The notes: generated by a model not told the origin, from the sequence alone. A DNA stretch of 56,576 bases from CAVTWJ01 sp963849485 (GCA_963849485.1 CAWKIF010000098.1:1-56576); one strand, 5' to 3'; positions 25,171-34,914 are shown, counted from the stretch's first letter. A program made the numbers and translations.

Positions 25171-26823
25171 ATGAGACGTTATCAAAACTTGGGAATGATT
25201 CTATTGGCCGCCAGCCTGGTCGCCGCTGTGGTTGTCAGCTGTACCCGGCAGACTCCCCCATTGGCTTCCCCCCTTCCGGTTTATACCTCCACCGTCACCG
25301 CGACTCCAACTATCACCCACACCCCACCCTTCACTTCCACTATTACTAACTCTCCGACCCAAACCAATAGTCCCACCCCAGTATTCTCCCCGACTTATAC
25401 GACTTCCCCCACCAACACCTTTACAGCTACGTACACTACTTCATCTACCAGCACTTACACCATCACGGTCACAGCTACGCCCACTTCCACCGACACTACT
25501 ACAAACACCGTTACAGTCACAAATACCGAAACCCAGACCCTCACTCCGACTACCACGGATACTCCCACCGGGACCAGCACCATCACCTTAACCCTGACCC
25601 CGACAGTGACGGGTACGCCTACGGCAACGCCGACCATTACTTTAACCCCCGCAGTGACTTCCACCTCCACCCCGAGTGCTACCCAAACCGGGACCAGCAC
25701 ACCGACCCTTTGCGTACCGGTCCTGCAAGCGACCTACACCTTCGCTACCGACACCCAGTGCTGGACCGCTTGGGGTCCACTGGCCGCCGTGGTTGGGTTG
25801 GATTCAACAACCACCGCACCAGGTTCAACTAATTCTTTGGAAATCATCATTCCAGCAATTACCGCAGGTCAACAATACCCTATCGGACTGAATTTCGGAC
25901 CTACAAACGGCCAAAGCATCCCCGCCGAAAGCACGGTAAGTCTTTGGTACAAGGTTTCGCCAAATTTGAGCACCGCTCCCGGTATCCTTTTTACAGAAAG
26001 TGGCCCAACTCCATCGTGGGACAACAACAGCCAGGTCTGGATCGGCACCCTCTCCTCAACTTGGACATCACTCACCATGGCGGTCTCCGCAACATATCCT
26101 AACCAGGTCGACCAGATCGGCTTCGAGGTCCCCGGGAACAATACCACTTCCACAACAAGTCCAGTTACAATCTGGATCGATGCCGTTACCTTTACGGCCG
26201 CAAACACACCCACAATAACAGCAACTTTAAGCGGATATACCCCAACTATAACAGCGACGCCAACCACTACATCGACACCAGGCGGCGCACAAGGATTTGT
26301 TTTCAATTCTTCTTCCGCAATTTCGCCTTGGGGCAACAACACCTACGCTACCAGCGCTGGCATTTCCCCGGTGAGCCTTATCTTCAACCCAACCTATACC
26401 GGTTGTTTATCCAGTAGTACAGGGGCAATGGAAATAACTATCGGGTTTACAGCCATTAACCAGGCGGCGTTTATTCAAGACAACCTCTCATCAGTGACAG
26501 ACATGAGCGGCAAAACCATCACCGCTATCTTTAACGTCACCAGCGGTTGGAATTCGGACGCCGCGCAAATCTATGGTGGGGTATTTGCTCAAGAAGGTAG
26601 TTCCAATCTTGGAATCGGCGCTGCTTATTCGGAGGATAATCTCACCGCCGGGTTTTGGAGCACCAACAGCACCCCCACTAATTCCGGTTGCGTGACCGTA
26701 TCATTAACGCTTCCAGCCACGGGTACTAGCGGTGGTTTTGATCCCACTCATGTCGCAACCTATGGAATTCAAATAGGATCGGGGGGGGGGTGGTTCCGGC
26801 TTCCCAGTTACCGCAGTGGTTGA
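25171..26823 (+). CDS. Thr-rich exported lipoprotein with tandem carbohydrate-binding-like domains
   Basis: ATG 25171 follows GGAGGAAGAA. A lipobox (VVSC) near residue 24 makes it an exported lipoprotein. Residues about 30-185 are a Thr/Pro/Ser linker (TPTITHTP, TPTATPTITLTP), probably extended and perhaps glycosylated. Two beta-rich domains follow (about 190-350 and 375-550), separated by a second Thr linker. The repeated TYGIQIG...VTIWIDAV-type ends resemble carbohydrate-binding modules. A run of ten G at 26781-26790 throws the frame. With nine G it would read on through GSGFPVTAVVDVSEWIYQ to a stop at 26848, so the present end at 26823 is probably not the real one. No catalytic domain is seen. 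Confidence 0.8.
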   Translation: MRRYQNLGMILLAASLVAAVVVSCTRQTPPLASPLPVYTSTVTATPTITHTPPFTSTITNSPTQTNSPTPVFSPTYTTSPTNTFTATYTTSSTSTYTITVTATPTSTDTTTNTVTVTNTETQTLTPTTTDTPTGTSTITLTLTPTVTGTPTATPTITLTPAVTSTSTPSATQTGTSTPTLCVPVLQATYTFATDTQCWTAWGPLAAVVGLDSTTTAPGSTNSLEIIIPAITAGQQYPIGLNFGPTNGQSIPAESTVSLWYKVSPNLSTAPGILFTESGPTPSWDNNSQVWIGTLSSTWTSLTMAVSATYPNQVDQIGFEVPGNNTTSTTSPVTIWIDAVTFTAANTPTITATLSGYTPTITATPTTTSTPGGAQGFVFNSSSAISPWGNNTYATSAGISPVSLIFNPTYTGCLSSSTGAMEITIGFTAINQAAFIQDNLSSVTDMSGKTITAIFNVTSGWNSDAAQIYGGVFAQEGSSNLGIGAAYSEDNLTAGFWSTNSTPTNSGCVTVSLTLPATGTSGGFDPTHVATYGIQIGSGGGWFRLPSYRSG

Positions 26824-26868
26824 TGTTTCGGAATGGATTTACCAATAACTTTTCCTCAATAATTCTCT

Positions 26869-26905
26869 AAAAAAGCGGCTTCGCAAAAAACGGGGCCGCT
26901 TTTTT
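26869..26905 (+). terminator. Intrinsic terminator after the Thr-rich lipoprotein gene
   Basis: AAAAAAGCGGC (26869-26879) pairs with GCCGCTTTTTT (26895-26905). It is a U-tailed hairpin 20 bp after the restored stop at 26848. Confidence 0.85.
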
Positions 26906-26994
26906 ATTTGGTTCCATCCTTCTAAACTTTAGTCTAATCTTCTTGGGTTTCATCCAGCCAATCATTAATCAATCAAAGGGTTTTACATTAATAA

Positions 26995-28545
26995 ATGAAA
27001 ACCAAGTTTAAATATGTTTTTCTAACCGGGGCATTACTGTTCATCCTTTGTCAAGCTACCACCGCCTGTCCGGAAAGCGTTCCGCCCTTTGCCTACCAAA
27101 TCGAAAATAACGGGGATGTGGTGGTCCAGGATGGATACCTGGAAATCGCACGAATCTTTCCCTGGATCTTCACCGGAAAACGGACGCGCCACCATTGGCA
27201 GGGTTCTTTCTTATACAAGGAAACGACCCCTTCCGGCCCATCCCAAGGGTCGGGCACCCTCATGGTCAACCATGTCCCCGTGGATATGGACTACAAAGTG
27301 GAATGCTTAGAAACGGGCCTCAAGATCCATTACCGCCTGGAACCCCGGGAAACACTACAAGCCAGTGCCGTGGAGGTCTATTGCCGATTCCCCTATGGGG
27401 ATTGGCAGGGATGTTCCTTTGATTTCAATGGCCAGAAAGGCTTCATACCCATTGACGCCTGGAACGAGAAGAACCCTGACAGCGCCTGGTTGATCGAACA
27501 AAGCGCTAACTCGCCCCTGGTTCTCGGCCCTTCCAGATACCATAGCGCCCTGACCGCCCGGCTGGACCCGCAAAACCTGAACGTCCTGCTCGCGGACGAC
27601 CGGAGGGAAAACCCGAAACTTTCCATCGTCTTGAACCATGATGACGTTCCAGGGTACGGTTCCAATCCTCCTCCCAATTGGATTTGGGAAAAGGGCCAGG
27701 CCAAGGAATTTGATTTCACCCTCACTTTCAACCGGGCGATGGATTGCAGCACCCAGTCCACCCCGGCAACAGCCAAAACCACGGCATCCACCCCTGTTTT
27801 CTCTCCCACTGTTATCGCCACACCCGATTTTTCCGGTTTTTTATCGACTTTACTGGCCGTTTCCCCGACACCTCTCGCCCTAGTAACTTCGGAGCAAGAA
27901 CATAATCGGGTGGAAGTAGCGCCTTCTTCCCCGCCAACATCCTCCTTCCCTCAACTAGATCTCCCACCGATGCCGGGTAAACTTGCGTTGCTCACCCTCC
28001 CCACCCCAACCTCCACACCCAACCCTCCGCTAAGTTTCTTCCCAACCGAATCCCCAAACTCCTTACCGATTACCGGAATTAGCACCCCAATTCCAGAACC
28101 AATCTCATCCTTGGCTCAAAATTCAAAGGTTGCGCTTCTCACTCCCTATACTTCCTTGCCTTCTCTTGGTCTTCCCATGAAACTCATCCAACAGCCTCTC
28201 TACGTCCAACCCACTCCGGACTGCACAACAACCCCCACCCCCCGGTGGACTTCCTATATTGACAAGGGGCAAACCGTCAAATTCACGGACCCGCCCGCCA
28301 ATATATACGTCGTTTTCGGCGATGGTCCGGGTAGATATAGATCGGAAGTTGTTAACACCCAGGGGAAGCTAATGGAAGTTATTGATGACAGGCAAATCGC
28401 GGGACAAATCGAGGCTTGGCTAGCGTGGGACTGCCAGAACGGGCAAGGGGTGCTCGCCCCTCCAGGCCAATATTTCGTCATGATTTATAAAGACGGTCAG
28501 CTTTTGAAGAGCCTTAGCATCTTGCGCCTGTCGAAAACCCGGTAA
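26995..28545 (+). CDS. Secreted protein of unknown function with Pro/Thr/Ser-rich middle
   Basis: A 516-residue exported protein with a signal peptide ending near CQATTA. Residues about 25-250 are a beta-rich domain with CRFPYGDWQGCSFDF and WLIEQSANSPLVLGPSRYHSA. Residues about 255-415 are low-complexity Pro/Thr/Ser. The last 90 residues (VFGDGPGRYRSEV...WLAWDCQNGQGVLAPPGQYFVMIY) resemble a FlgD/gliding-type Ig-like repeat, in which W.G.N..G..V.PG.Y is characteristic. It may belong to the cell envelope. I recognise no enzymatic motif. Confidence 0.75.
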   Translation: MKTKFKYVFLTGALLFILCQATTACPESVPPFAYQIENNGDVVVQDGYLEIARIFPWIFTGKRTRHHWQGSFLYKETTPSGPSQGSGTLMVNHVPVDMDYKVECLETGLKIHYRLEPRETLQASAVEVYCRFPYGDWQGCSFDFNGQKGFIPIDAWNEKNPDSAWLIEQSANSPLVLGPSRYHSALTARLDPQNLNVLLADDRRENPKLSIVLNHDDVPGYGSNPPPNWIWEKGQAKEFDFTLTFNRAMDCSTQSTPATAKTTASTPVFSPTVIATPDFSGFLSTLLAVSPTPLALVTSEQEHNRVEVAPSSPPTSSFPQLDLPPMPGKLALLTLPTPTSTPNPPLSFFPTESPNSLPITGISTPIPEPISSLAQNSKVALLTPYTSLPSLGLPMKLIQQPLYVQPTPDCTTTPTPRWTSYIDKGQTVKFTDPPANIYVVFGDGPGRYRSEVVNTQGKLMEVIDDRQIAGQIEAWLAWDCQNGQGVLAPPGQYFVMIYKDGQLLKSLSILRLSKTR

Positions 28546-28556
28546 GCTCAGAAAAC

Positions 28557-29039
28557 CTAGGAAGTCGCGGGGTCCTGTCGACGGGGTCTGAAACGCACTA
28601 CCATCCAACAGACCACCCATCCCGCCAGACCCGTTATGGCCACTGATTGGGCTACCATCCCAAAGGCATCAGCTGCCAAAGGGGCAGATCCATCCCATTT
28701 CAATAGACCCCAAATCACTAATTGGCGGAAGGCCGTCATTACAAAGATCATGAAGGTTTGGGTTAGTACCCTTTCGCGGTAAACATGCCGCCTAAAAAGA
28801 GAAGCCACAAAACCCGTTAGGGCGTCGGCCGTGAGATGGGGCCCGATCCAACCCGCCGTGAAAAGATCCTGCAGGGTTCCCAAACCGAACCCCCAAGCCG
28901 CGGCCTGAGCGGGTTTTGTCCGAAGGGACATTAAGACGACAAAAATCAAAGGCAGGTCCACTCCCCAATCGGCAACGTTGGAAAGGTGCTGGATAAAAAA
29001 CAAGGCCAGAATCAGGAGAATTTCCCGAGAGAGTTTCAT
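28557..29039 (-). CDS. mreD: Rod shape-determining protein MreD
   Basis: A 160-residue inner-membrane protein with five or six hydrophobic segments. It is placed third in an mreB-mreC-mreD run, with 12 bp after mreC. GFGLGTLQDLFTAGWIGPHLTADALTGF carries the conserved G..QD...G..G..A motif of MreD. It is part of the elongasome that directs lateral wall synthesis. The end is convergent with the upstream secreted-protein gene (11 bp apart). Confidence 0.85.
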   Translation of the reverse strand: MKLSREILLILALFFIQHLSNVADWGVDLPLIFVVLMSLRTKPAQAAAWGFGLGTLQDLFTAGWIGPHLTADALTGFVASLFRRHVYRERVLTQTFMIFVMTAFRQLVIWGLLKWDGSAPLAADAFGMVAQSVAITGLAGWVVCWMVVRFRPRRQDPATS

Positions 29040-29051
29040 AGTAAAACGCCC

Positions 29052-29885
29052 CTACTCCTTGAAAGTTTCCACGGGTGGCAGAATAAAGACATAATCCAGC
29101 ACGCCCAGATCTACTGCCGGGTTCATCTCAATTTCCAGCGAAAGCCGGTTTTCCGACGGGGTGGACTTGACGACGGTTCCTAGGGCATAGCCCTTGGGAA
29201 ACACTCCGCCGAGTCCCGAGGAAACAACCGTGTCCCCCACCTGAATGTCCTCTAGAGGGCTTACAAACCCGTATCGAAGCGGGCCCTGTCCTGTTCCCTG
29301 GACGATTCCATTTACCCGGGACCTGACATCCACGCCCGAAACGCTGGAATCAGTGTCGGATATCAAGAGGACCCTGGAGTACTTGGCGGAGCATTCCAAG
29401 ATCCTTCCCACGATTCCCTGCTCGGCGATGACGGGAGAATCGGCCTCCACCCCATCCTCCTTGCCCAGGTCGATGATGAAGCTTTTAGTCCACGTGCTCG
29501 GGTCGTGGGCGATGATGCGTGCGATCTTGGCCTGGTGTGGAAGTTTCGACTTGATCTGCAAAACTTCCTTGAGCCGGACCAGCTCCTCCTGGAGAGACTT
29601 GTGGTTGGAAAGCTCAAGGCGTAGGGCCTGGTTCTCAAGCTGAAGCCGGCTGACTTCCTGACGCAGGTGTCCAATTTCCTGGAGGGCGGTCAGGGTATTT
29701 TCAGGAAAGGCGATCACGGCCCCGACAGCGTTCTGAAAGGGAAGCCATAAATTCGATGCGTTATTTTTCATACCCCAGTGCCGTGCATTGGGGTGGTTGT
29801 GGCGGTAGGCCAGAACCCAAAGACAGGCGGCCGCCAGAAGAACGAGGATGATGAGGGAAAAATTTCTTTTAATGAATTTCAGCAT
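29052..29885 (-). CDS. mreC: Rod shape-determining protein MreC
   Basis: A 277-residue protein with one N-terminal membrane helix (SLIILVLLAAACLWVLA), a coiled coil at about residues 65-105 (LRQEVSRLQLENQALRLEL), and the periplasmic double beta-barrel (IARIIAHDPSTWTKSFIIDL; VVSSGLGGVFPKGYALGTV). The GLGG.FP.G..VG element is diagnostic for MreC. It links MreB filaments to the periplasmic synthesis machinery. Confidence 0.92.
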   Translation of the reverse strand: MLKFIKRNFSLIILVLLAAACLWVLAYRHNHPNARHWGMKNNASNLWLPFQNAVGAVIAFPENTLTALQEIGHLRQEVSRLQLENQALRLELSNHKSLQEELVRLKEVLQIKSKLPHQAKIARIIAHDPSTWTKSFIIDLGKEDGVEADSPVIAEQGIVGRILECSAKYSRVLLISDTDSSVSGVDVRSRVNGIVQGTGQGPLRYGFVSPLEDIQVGDTVVSSGLGGVFPKGYALGTVVKSTPSENRLSLEIEMNPAVDLGVLDYVFILPPVETFKE

Positions 29886-29957
29886 GGCACCAGAGGCGTT
29901 GGGCGGGTCGCGGAACCGTCACCCGAGCCTGCCTCCTTCCCTGGGGTAACCCCCGGC

Positions 29958-30998
29958 TCAGAGGTAATCCTTCTCCAGCACTGACACACGGCGCAAAAAG
30001 TCCATGGAGCGATCGAGGAGGAGACCGGATCCCATGGCGACCGCCGTGGTTGGGTCGTCGGCCAGATTGACTGGAACCCCTGTCTCATCGCGAAGGCGCT
30101 CGTCAAGGTTTTTCAGGAGGGACGTGCCCCCCGCCAAAACGATACCCCGGTCCACGATGTCTGCCGCCAACTCAGGAGGGGTACGTTCCAGTGTCATCTT
30201 GATGGCCTCGATTATCTGGCTTAAGGGTTCTTCCAACGCGCCCCGGATTTCCTGGGAGGTAAGCTCGATGGTTTTGGGCAACCCGGTCACAAGGTCACGG
30301 CCCTTGATCTGCATGCGCAGTTCCTGCTCGAGGGGGAAGGCCGAACCAATTTGGATTTTGATGTCCTCCGCCGTTCGCTCACCGATGAGGATGTTGTAGG
30401 TTTTCTTGATGTAGTTCACCACCGCCTCGTCCAACTCGTCGCCGGCCGTGCGGATGGAACGGCCGTACACTACGTCGCCCAGTGAGATCACCGCCACCTC
30501 GGTGGTTCCTCCACCGATATCCACGATCATGTTGCCCTGGGGTTCAGCGATGGGCATGCCCGCCCCGATGGCCGCCGCCATGGGTTCTTCGATCAAAAAC
30601 ACTTCTCGGGCCCCGGCTTGTTCGGCGGAATCGCGCACCGCGCGCTTCTCGACTTCCGTGCAGCCTGAAGGAATCGCCACAACAATGCGGGGGCGGATGA
30701 GGGACCGGCGATTGTGGACCTTAGAAATGAAGAAGCGAAGCATGCGCTCGGTAATCTCGAAGTCGGCGATCACCCCATCCTTCATAGGGCGGATGGCGAC
30801 GATGGAACCGGGCGTGCGTCCCAGCATGAGTTTCGCGTCGTTTCCCACGGCCAAGATCTGATTGGAGGCCCGGTGGACCACCACGAGGGAAGGCTCCTGG
30901 AGGACGATTCCCCGCCCTTTCACATAAACCAGGGTCGTGGCGGTACCCAAATCAATGGCGACATCACTAGAAAACAAACCAAGCAAGAAATTCAGCAA
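29958..30998 (-). CDS. mreB: Rod shape-determining actin homologue MreB
   Basis: A 346-residue actin-like ATPase of standard length. DLGTATTLVYVKGRGIV is phosphate-1, VDIGGGTTEVAVISLG phosphate-2, and GIVLAGGTSLLKNLDERL the adenosine motif. AIPSGCTEVEKRAVRDSAEQAGAREVFLIEEPMAAAIGAG is also strongly conserved. An amphipathic N-terminus (LNFLLGLFSS) suits membrane binding. It heads the mreBCD operon. A minus-strand terminator about 70 bp upstream insulates it from the preceding gene. Confidence 0.97.
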   Translation of the reverse strand: MLNFLLGLFSSDVAIDLGTATTLVYVKGRGIVLQEPSLVVVHRASNQILAVGNDAKLMLGRTPGSIVAIRPMKDGVIADFEITERMLRFFISKVHNRRSLIRPRIVVAIPSGCTEVEKRAVRDSAEQAGAREVFLIEEPMAAAIGAGMPIAEPQGNMIVDIGGGTTEVAVISLGDVVYGRSIRTAGDELDEAVVNYIKKTYNILIGERTAEDIKIQIGSAFPLEQELRMQIKGRDLVTGLPKTIELTSQEIRGALEEPLSQIIEAIKMTLERTPPELAADIVDRGIVLAGGTSLLKNLDERLRDETGVPVNLADDPTTAVAMGSGLLLDRSMDFLRRVSVLEKDYL

Positions 30999-31070
30999 GG
31001 AACAGCCTCCGCAATCGGTTCAATGTTTCTCACCGCCCTCCCTTAACAGAAGGACGGGTAGGATGGGCCC

Positions 31071-31100
31071 AAAAAAAAGCCCCGGTTTGATTGCCGGGGA
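31071..31100 (-). terminator. Intrinsic terminator upstream of mreB, minus strand
   Basis: On the minus strand CCCCGG-loop-CCGGGG (31099-31094 with 31085-31080) is followed by a run of eight T (31078-31071). It would end transcription of the 87-residue gene at 31324-31587 before mreB. Confidence 0.8.
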
Positions 31101-31323
31101 TCAAGAAAACCTACAAAAACCAGCCTTTTAGAGGGGTAAGTTTAACACAGGGGGAACGGGAGTCCAACGATTTTAACGTTATTCAAGCAGTCTTTAGGTA
31201 AAGTAAAATGGTTTTATTCAAAGCTCGTTTGCCCCGTTAAACTCGAAAGATGGACAGAAAACGGGCTTGCTCAATGACATGAACTGGATGGAGCTGAAGG
31301 GGGGGGAGCCTTAAAGAACTCGA

Positions 31324-31587
31324 TCAACCCGCCTGATCGTTCTTGATTTCCTTGATCAGGTTCACCATTTCTTCATTCAAACTTTCCTTTTCTTCCTTTT
31401 CCGAAGACTCAAACAAATTGTTGGCCAGTGGTTTGCGGTAAATTTTGCTGTCAACTTGAACCATCAAGGACTGATGATCGGCTTCAGTATCGCCTTCCCC
31501 ATCTTGCCACCAGGTTCGGTTGGGACGTAGACCCAACGCCGCTAATTCCTGGATCAGCTGGGTCTCAAATTTTTTTTTGACATTCAC
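31324..31587 (-). CDS. Hypothetical protein, 87 residues
   Basis: GTG 31587 preceded by GGAAAG opens an 87-residue charged protein with an acidic, Glu-rich C-terminal half. There is no signal, membrane segment or recognised domain. RTWWQDGEGDTEADH is a notable central stretch. A terminator follows about 220 bp downstream. Base composition fits the neighbourhood. Confidence 0.5.
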   Translation of the reverse strand: MNVKKKFETQLIQELAALGLRPNRTWWQDGEGDTEADHQSLMVQVDSKIYRKPLANNLFESSEKEEKESLNEEMVNLIKEIKNDQAG

Positions 31588-31839
31588 AATTTTACTTTCC
31601 GCCAGGAATTTTCAGGCTTAAGAATCATTTTTTATCCACTTATCCAAGTAAACCAAAGCTTGTCGGCGGGAGATGCCATGGAATACCCTTTTGAGCTTGC
31701 GGAAATTCCGAATTTCTTTTTTCCCTCGAAACGGTTTTCACCCTGGGTGAAAGGGTCAAAGAAATATCATTTTTATTAGTACGGGTCAAAAGCATCACCC
31801 ACGACCTTTTAAAGTTTGGGTAAAAGTAAAAAACAATGA

Positions 31840-32388
31840 TTAAAGGCTGGTTTTAAAAAAAAGATCAAAAAGCCAAAGACTGGCGTTGGCGCTGAGGATT
31901 CCCAAAGCCATCCCCGCCAGCACATCCCCCGGATAATGCACACCAAGATAAACCCTCGAAAGGCCCACCAGGAAGGCCCATGTAAAGATCCAGGGAGTAA
32001 CAGCGGGCAAAGCCGCGCTGAGGATTACGGCCAATAAAAAAGCCGCTCCGGTATGCCCGGAAGGGAAACTAAACTCATCCGGAGGAACGATAAGCGCCTG
32101 AACCCCTTTCAAATGCTGATAGGGCCTCGGCCTTCGGACATTTTTTTTGACAAGATAATAAAGGGAAAGCTCCAAGGAAAAAGCCGAGAGCGCCGTCAGT
32201 ACATAGAGCCATTGGGCCGGTTGCAACCAAAGCCAAACCAAGCCGATGAAAAGGCAAAAAAAGGCATCGGCCGTTTGCGAGAGGCGGTAAAAAAACCGTT
32301 TTAACGGTTTTCCTTGGGCGTCCCCGAAGATCAAGGAAAAGATCCGGGTATCCCAATGATTGGCTTTTTGGAGTAAAGATTGCACCAT
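31840..32388 (-). CDS. PAP2-family membrane phosphatase
   Basis: A 182-residue membrane protein with five or six helices and all three PAP2 motifs: KKNVRRPRP (C1), FPSGHTGA (C2) and SRVYLGVHYPGD (C3, catalytic His). Members hydrolyse lipid pyrophosphates or phosphates at the outer face of the membrane, for example undecaprenyl pyrophosphate in wall precursor recycling, or phosphatidylglycerophosphate. The exact substrate is undetermined. AAGGGG precedes ATG 32388. It is divergent from the Ppx/GppA gene. Confidence 0.88.
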   Translation of the reverse strand: MVQSLLQKANHWDTRIFSLIFGDAQGKPLKRFFYRLSQTADAFFCLFIGLVWLWLQPAQWLYVLTALSAFSLELSLYYLVKKNVRRPRPYQHLKGVQALIVPPDEFSFPSGHTGAAFLLAVILSAALPAVTPWIFTWAFLVGLSRVYLGVHYPGDVLAGMALGILSANASLWLFDLFFKTSL

Positions 32389-32610
32389 GATTCCAAACCC
32401 CTTGAAGAGATGGGCTTAAGATTAGGCGAATCATGTTTCACCCCTGTAAAATAGCCATTAATTAAGCCGAAACTTAAGACCTCCCGTTTAAATGCCACCC
32501 CAAAAACCCCAAAAAACCCTATAATGTGCCCTTTTCCTGGTGGTTTATCCTTCGTCGTCAATGCCGGATGCTTGGCCGAGCTAACACCAAGAGCCATTAC
32601 ACGAGGATCC

Positions 32611-34137
32611 ATGCCCAACCTTTGTTCTATTGATGTGGGATCGAACGCTATGCGTTTGGCGATCGGTTTCCTTGACCACAACAAAAAACTCCACCTGGTA
32701 GAGGACATGCGGGAACCCGTCCGCCTGGGCCAGGATGTTTTCACCCAAGGCGTCATCTCAAAAGATACGATTCAAAAGGCGGTGGAGGCCTTCCAACGGT
32801 TCAAGGAATTGATCCACCAGCACCAAGTGGTGATCACCCGGGCAGTGGCCACGAGCGCCGTCCGGGAGGCCCATAACCGGGAAGAGTTGATCTCACGAAT
32901 CCAGGAGGCCACGGGCATCGAGTTGAGACCCATCACAGGTGAGGAAGAGGCCCTCCTGGTCTACTTAGCCGTTTCACAGAAAATCCCCCTTCATAACAAG
33001 ACCTCCATGCTGATCGATATCGGCGGGGGAAGCGTGGAATTGACCCTGGCCCGTGAGAGTAAAATACTGGCGACTGACAGTTTTAAGATGGGCGCGGTAC
33101 GGTTGCTGCAAGTCTTGGAACAGAAAAAGGTTGGAGAGCGGCGCTTTAACCAGATGGTGCAAGAATATGTCGAGTCGGCCAGCAAGCGGTTCAACCAAAA
33201 GTTGGCGGGCCAGCGGATCAACATCTGCGCGGGTACCGGTGGCAACCTGGACGCTCTGTTGACTTTAAAAAGCCAGATCCTCCACAAGCCCGCTTCCCTC
33301 TTTGTGACCCTAGGGGAACTGAAGGCCATCTTGTCCCGGATCCAAGCCCTGACTTACGAGGAAAGGGTGGCCCGATTGGGTCTAAGGCCCGACCGGGCGG
33401 ATGTGATACTTCCAGCGGCCACGGTGCTTCTCAAGGTGATGGAAGTGGCGAAAATGGGACGCATCTTTATCCCCAACGTGGGCGTGAAGGAAGGGCTTCT
33501 TATTGAGATGGTGACCGAACTTTTGACGGGCAAGCGGCCCCTGCACCGCCAGGAGGTGGTGGGAGCTCTCCGTCAAGTAGGTTTGAAGTACACTTATGAC
33601 GAGGCACACGCCGCCGCCGTTACCAAGCTGGCATTGGAACTCTTTGACGATACTCAGTCCATGCACGGTCTGGGGGATGATGAGCGGTTGATCCTGGAAG
33701 TGGCGGCCCAATTGCACGACATCGGACAATTCATCAATTACGGTTCCCACCACAAGCATTCCTACTATCTCCTCAAGGCCACTCAGCTGGTGGGCCTTCA
33801 CAGCGACCAGGTGGAAGTCATCGCCAATGTGGCGAGATACCATCGGAAGGCCTGCCCCAAGATGGAACACGAGAACTATCGGGCTCTAACTCCCGTTCAA
33901 CGCCTCGTCGTGAACAAACTGGCGGCGATTCTTCGACTGGCCGATGCCATGGATCATGAACACTCCTCGAAAGTCAGCGGCTTCACCCTGGAAAAAAAAG
34001 GAAAACATTTCAACCTGCGGCTCAAAGGCCAGGGCGATCTGCTGCTGGAACGTTGGGCGCTCTTACGGAAACGAGATCTTTTCGAGAAGGTTTTTCGAGG
34101 CCGGTTAACGGTAAGCGGTAAGGGGCCCAAGGGCTAG
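32611..34137 (+). CDS. Ppx/GppA exopolyphosphatase-like protein with HD domain
   Basis: About 508 residues from ATG 32611 (GAGG at 5 nt). The upstream in-frame ATG 32524 would add an unconserved extension. The N-terminal half is the actin-fold Ppx/GppA phosphatase (SIDVGSNAMRLAIG, RAVATSAVREAHNR, MLIDIGGGSVELTL). From about residue 320 an HD-type domain follows (LEVAAQLHDIGQFINYGSHHKHSYYLL...RYHRKACPK, LADAMDHEH). Such proteins cleave inorganic polyphosphate or the guanosine pentaphosphate 5'-phosphate. It starts a run with two thymidylate-kinase-like genes, about 80 bp and then a 4-bp overlap. Confidence 0.9.
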   Translation: MPNLCSIDVGSNAMRLAIGFLDHNKKLHLVEDMREPVRLGQDVFTQGVISKDTIQKAVEAFQRFKELIHQHQVVITRAVATSAVREAHNREELISRIQEATGIELRPITGEEEALLVYLAVSQKIPLHNKTSMLIDIGGGSVELTLARESKILATDSFKMGAVRLLQVLEQKKVGERRFNQMVQEYVESASKRFNQKLAGQRINICAGTGGNLDALLTLKSQILHKPASLFVTLGELKAILSRIQALTYEERVARLGLRPDRADVILPAATVLLKVMEVAKMGRIFIPNVGVKEGLLIEMVTELLTGKRPLHRQEVVGALRQVGLKYTYDEAHAAAVTKLALELFDDTQSMHGLGDDERLILEVAAQLHDIGQFINYGSHHKHSYYLLKATQLVGLHSDQVEVIANVARYHRKACPKMEHENYRALTPVQRLVVNKLAAILRLADAMDHEHSSKVSGFTLEKKGKHFNLRLKGQGDLLLERWALLRKRDLFEKVFRGRLTVSGKGPKG

Positions 34138-34218
34138 TCCAAAAGGTCTAGAGGGAAGGTTCACAAGCCTTTCAACATTGCTTGGTATCAGTAACGACAC
34201 TAGAAGGAGTTAACAGGA

Positions 34219-34914
34219 ATGACTATCAATACGAGTAACGAGATCCGCGGAAAGTTGATCGCAGTGGAGGGATTGGACGGATCAGGAAAATCCACTCAAA
34301 TCCGCCTCCTGAAGCGGTGGCTCGAGCTGGAAGGCTATAAGGTTTTTTTCACCGAATGGAACTCCTCGGAATTGGTCAAAAAAGCCACCCGCAAGGGAAA
34401 AAAGAAAAAACTATTAACCCCCACCACCTTCTCCTTGATCCATTGCACCGACTTCGCCGACAGATATGAACGGCAAATCTTGCCCCTCCTTCAAGGTGGT
34501 TACCTGGTTTTGGCCGATCGGTACGTTTATACCGCCTTCGCTCGGGACTCGGTGCGTGGCTGTGACCGTGACTGGCTTCGGAAGCTTTATCGTTTCGCCA
34601 TCAAACCTGACATCACCTTCTTTTTCGAGGTTCCCCTGGAGGTGGCCCTGGGACGAATCCTGGAGGGCCGCCCCATGCTCAAGTACCACGAAGCGGGATT
34701 GGATATGGGTTTCTCCAAAGATCCCTATGAGTCCTTTAAAATTTTCCAGGGCAAGATCTACGAGGAATATGGCCGAATAGGCAAGGAGTTTCCCTTTGAG
34801 AGGGTGGATGCCACCCTGCCCTCGGAAGAACAGCAGGCCCTCATGAGGGAAATTGTGAGGCGCAAAATCACGCTGAAGGAATATAAGATCAAGGGGAAAG
34901 CGGTGAACCCATGA
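34219..34914 (+). CDS. Thymidylate kinase-like P-loop kinase
   Basis: A 231-residue NMP-kinase fold protein. AVEGLDGSGKSTQIRLL is an intact P-loop (residues about 15-25), LVLADRYVYTAFARD the DRY motif that binds the nucleoside monophosphate, and FEVPLEVALGRI precedes the lid. This is the layout of dTMP kinases (about 210 residues). Insertion of a Lys-rich KKATRKGKKKKLL stretch in place of the usual short loop near residue 55 is unusual. It is coupled by an ATGA overlap to a second copy. The phosphate-metabolism neighbour upstream leaves open a role other than dTDP synthesis. Confidence 0.85.
   Translation: MTINTSNEIRGKLIAVEGLDGSGKSTQIRLLKRWLELEGYKVFFTEWNSSELVKKATRKGKKKKLLTPTTFSLIHCTDFADRYERQILPLLQGGYLVLADRYVYTAFARDSVRGCDRDWLRKLYRFAIKPDITFFFEVPLEVALGRILEGRPMLKYHEAGLDMGFSKDPYESFKIFQGKIYEEYGRIGKEFPFERVDATLPSEEQQALMREIVRRKITLKEYKIKGKAVNP

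Noticed and set aside
31071..31100. Hairpin before mreB as a riboswitch or attenuator
   Set aside because: It is a plain stem with a T run on the minus strand and lies where the upstream gene's terminator is expected; no aptamer-like conserved structure is visible.
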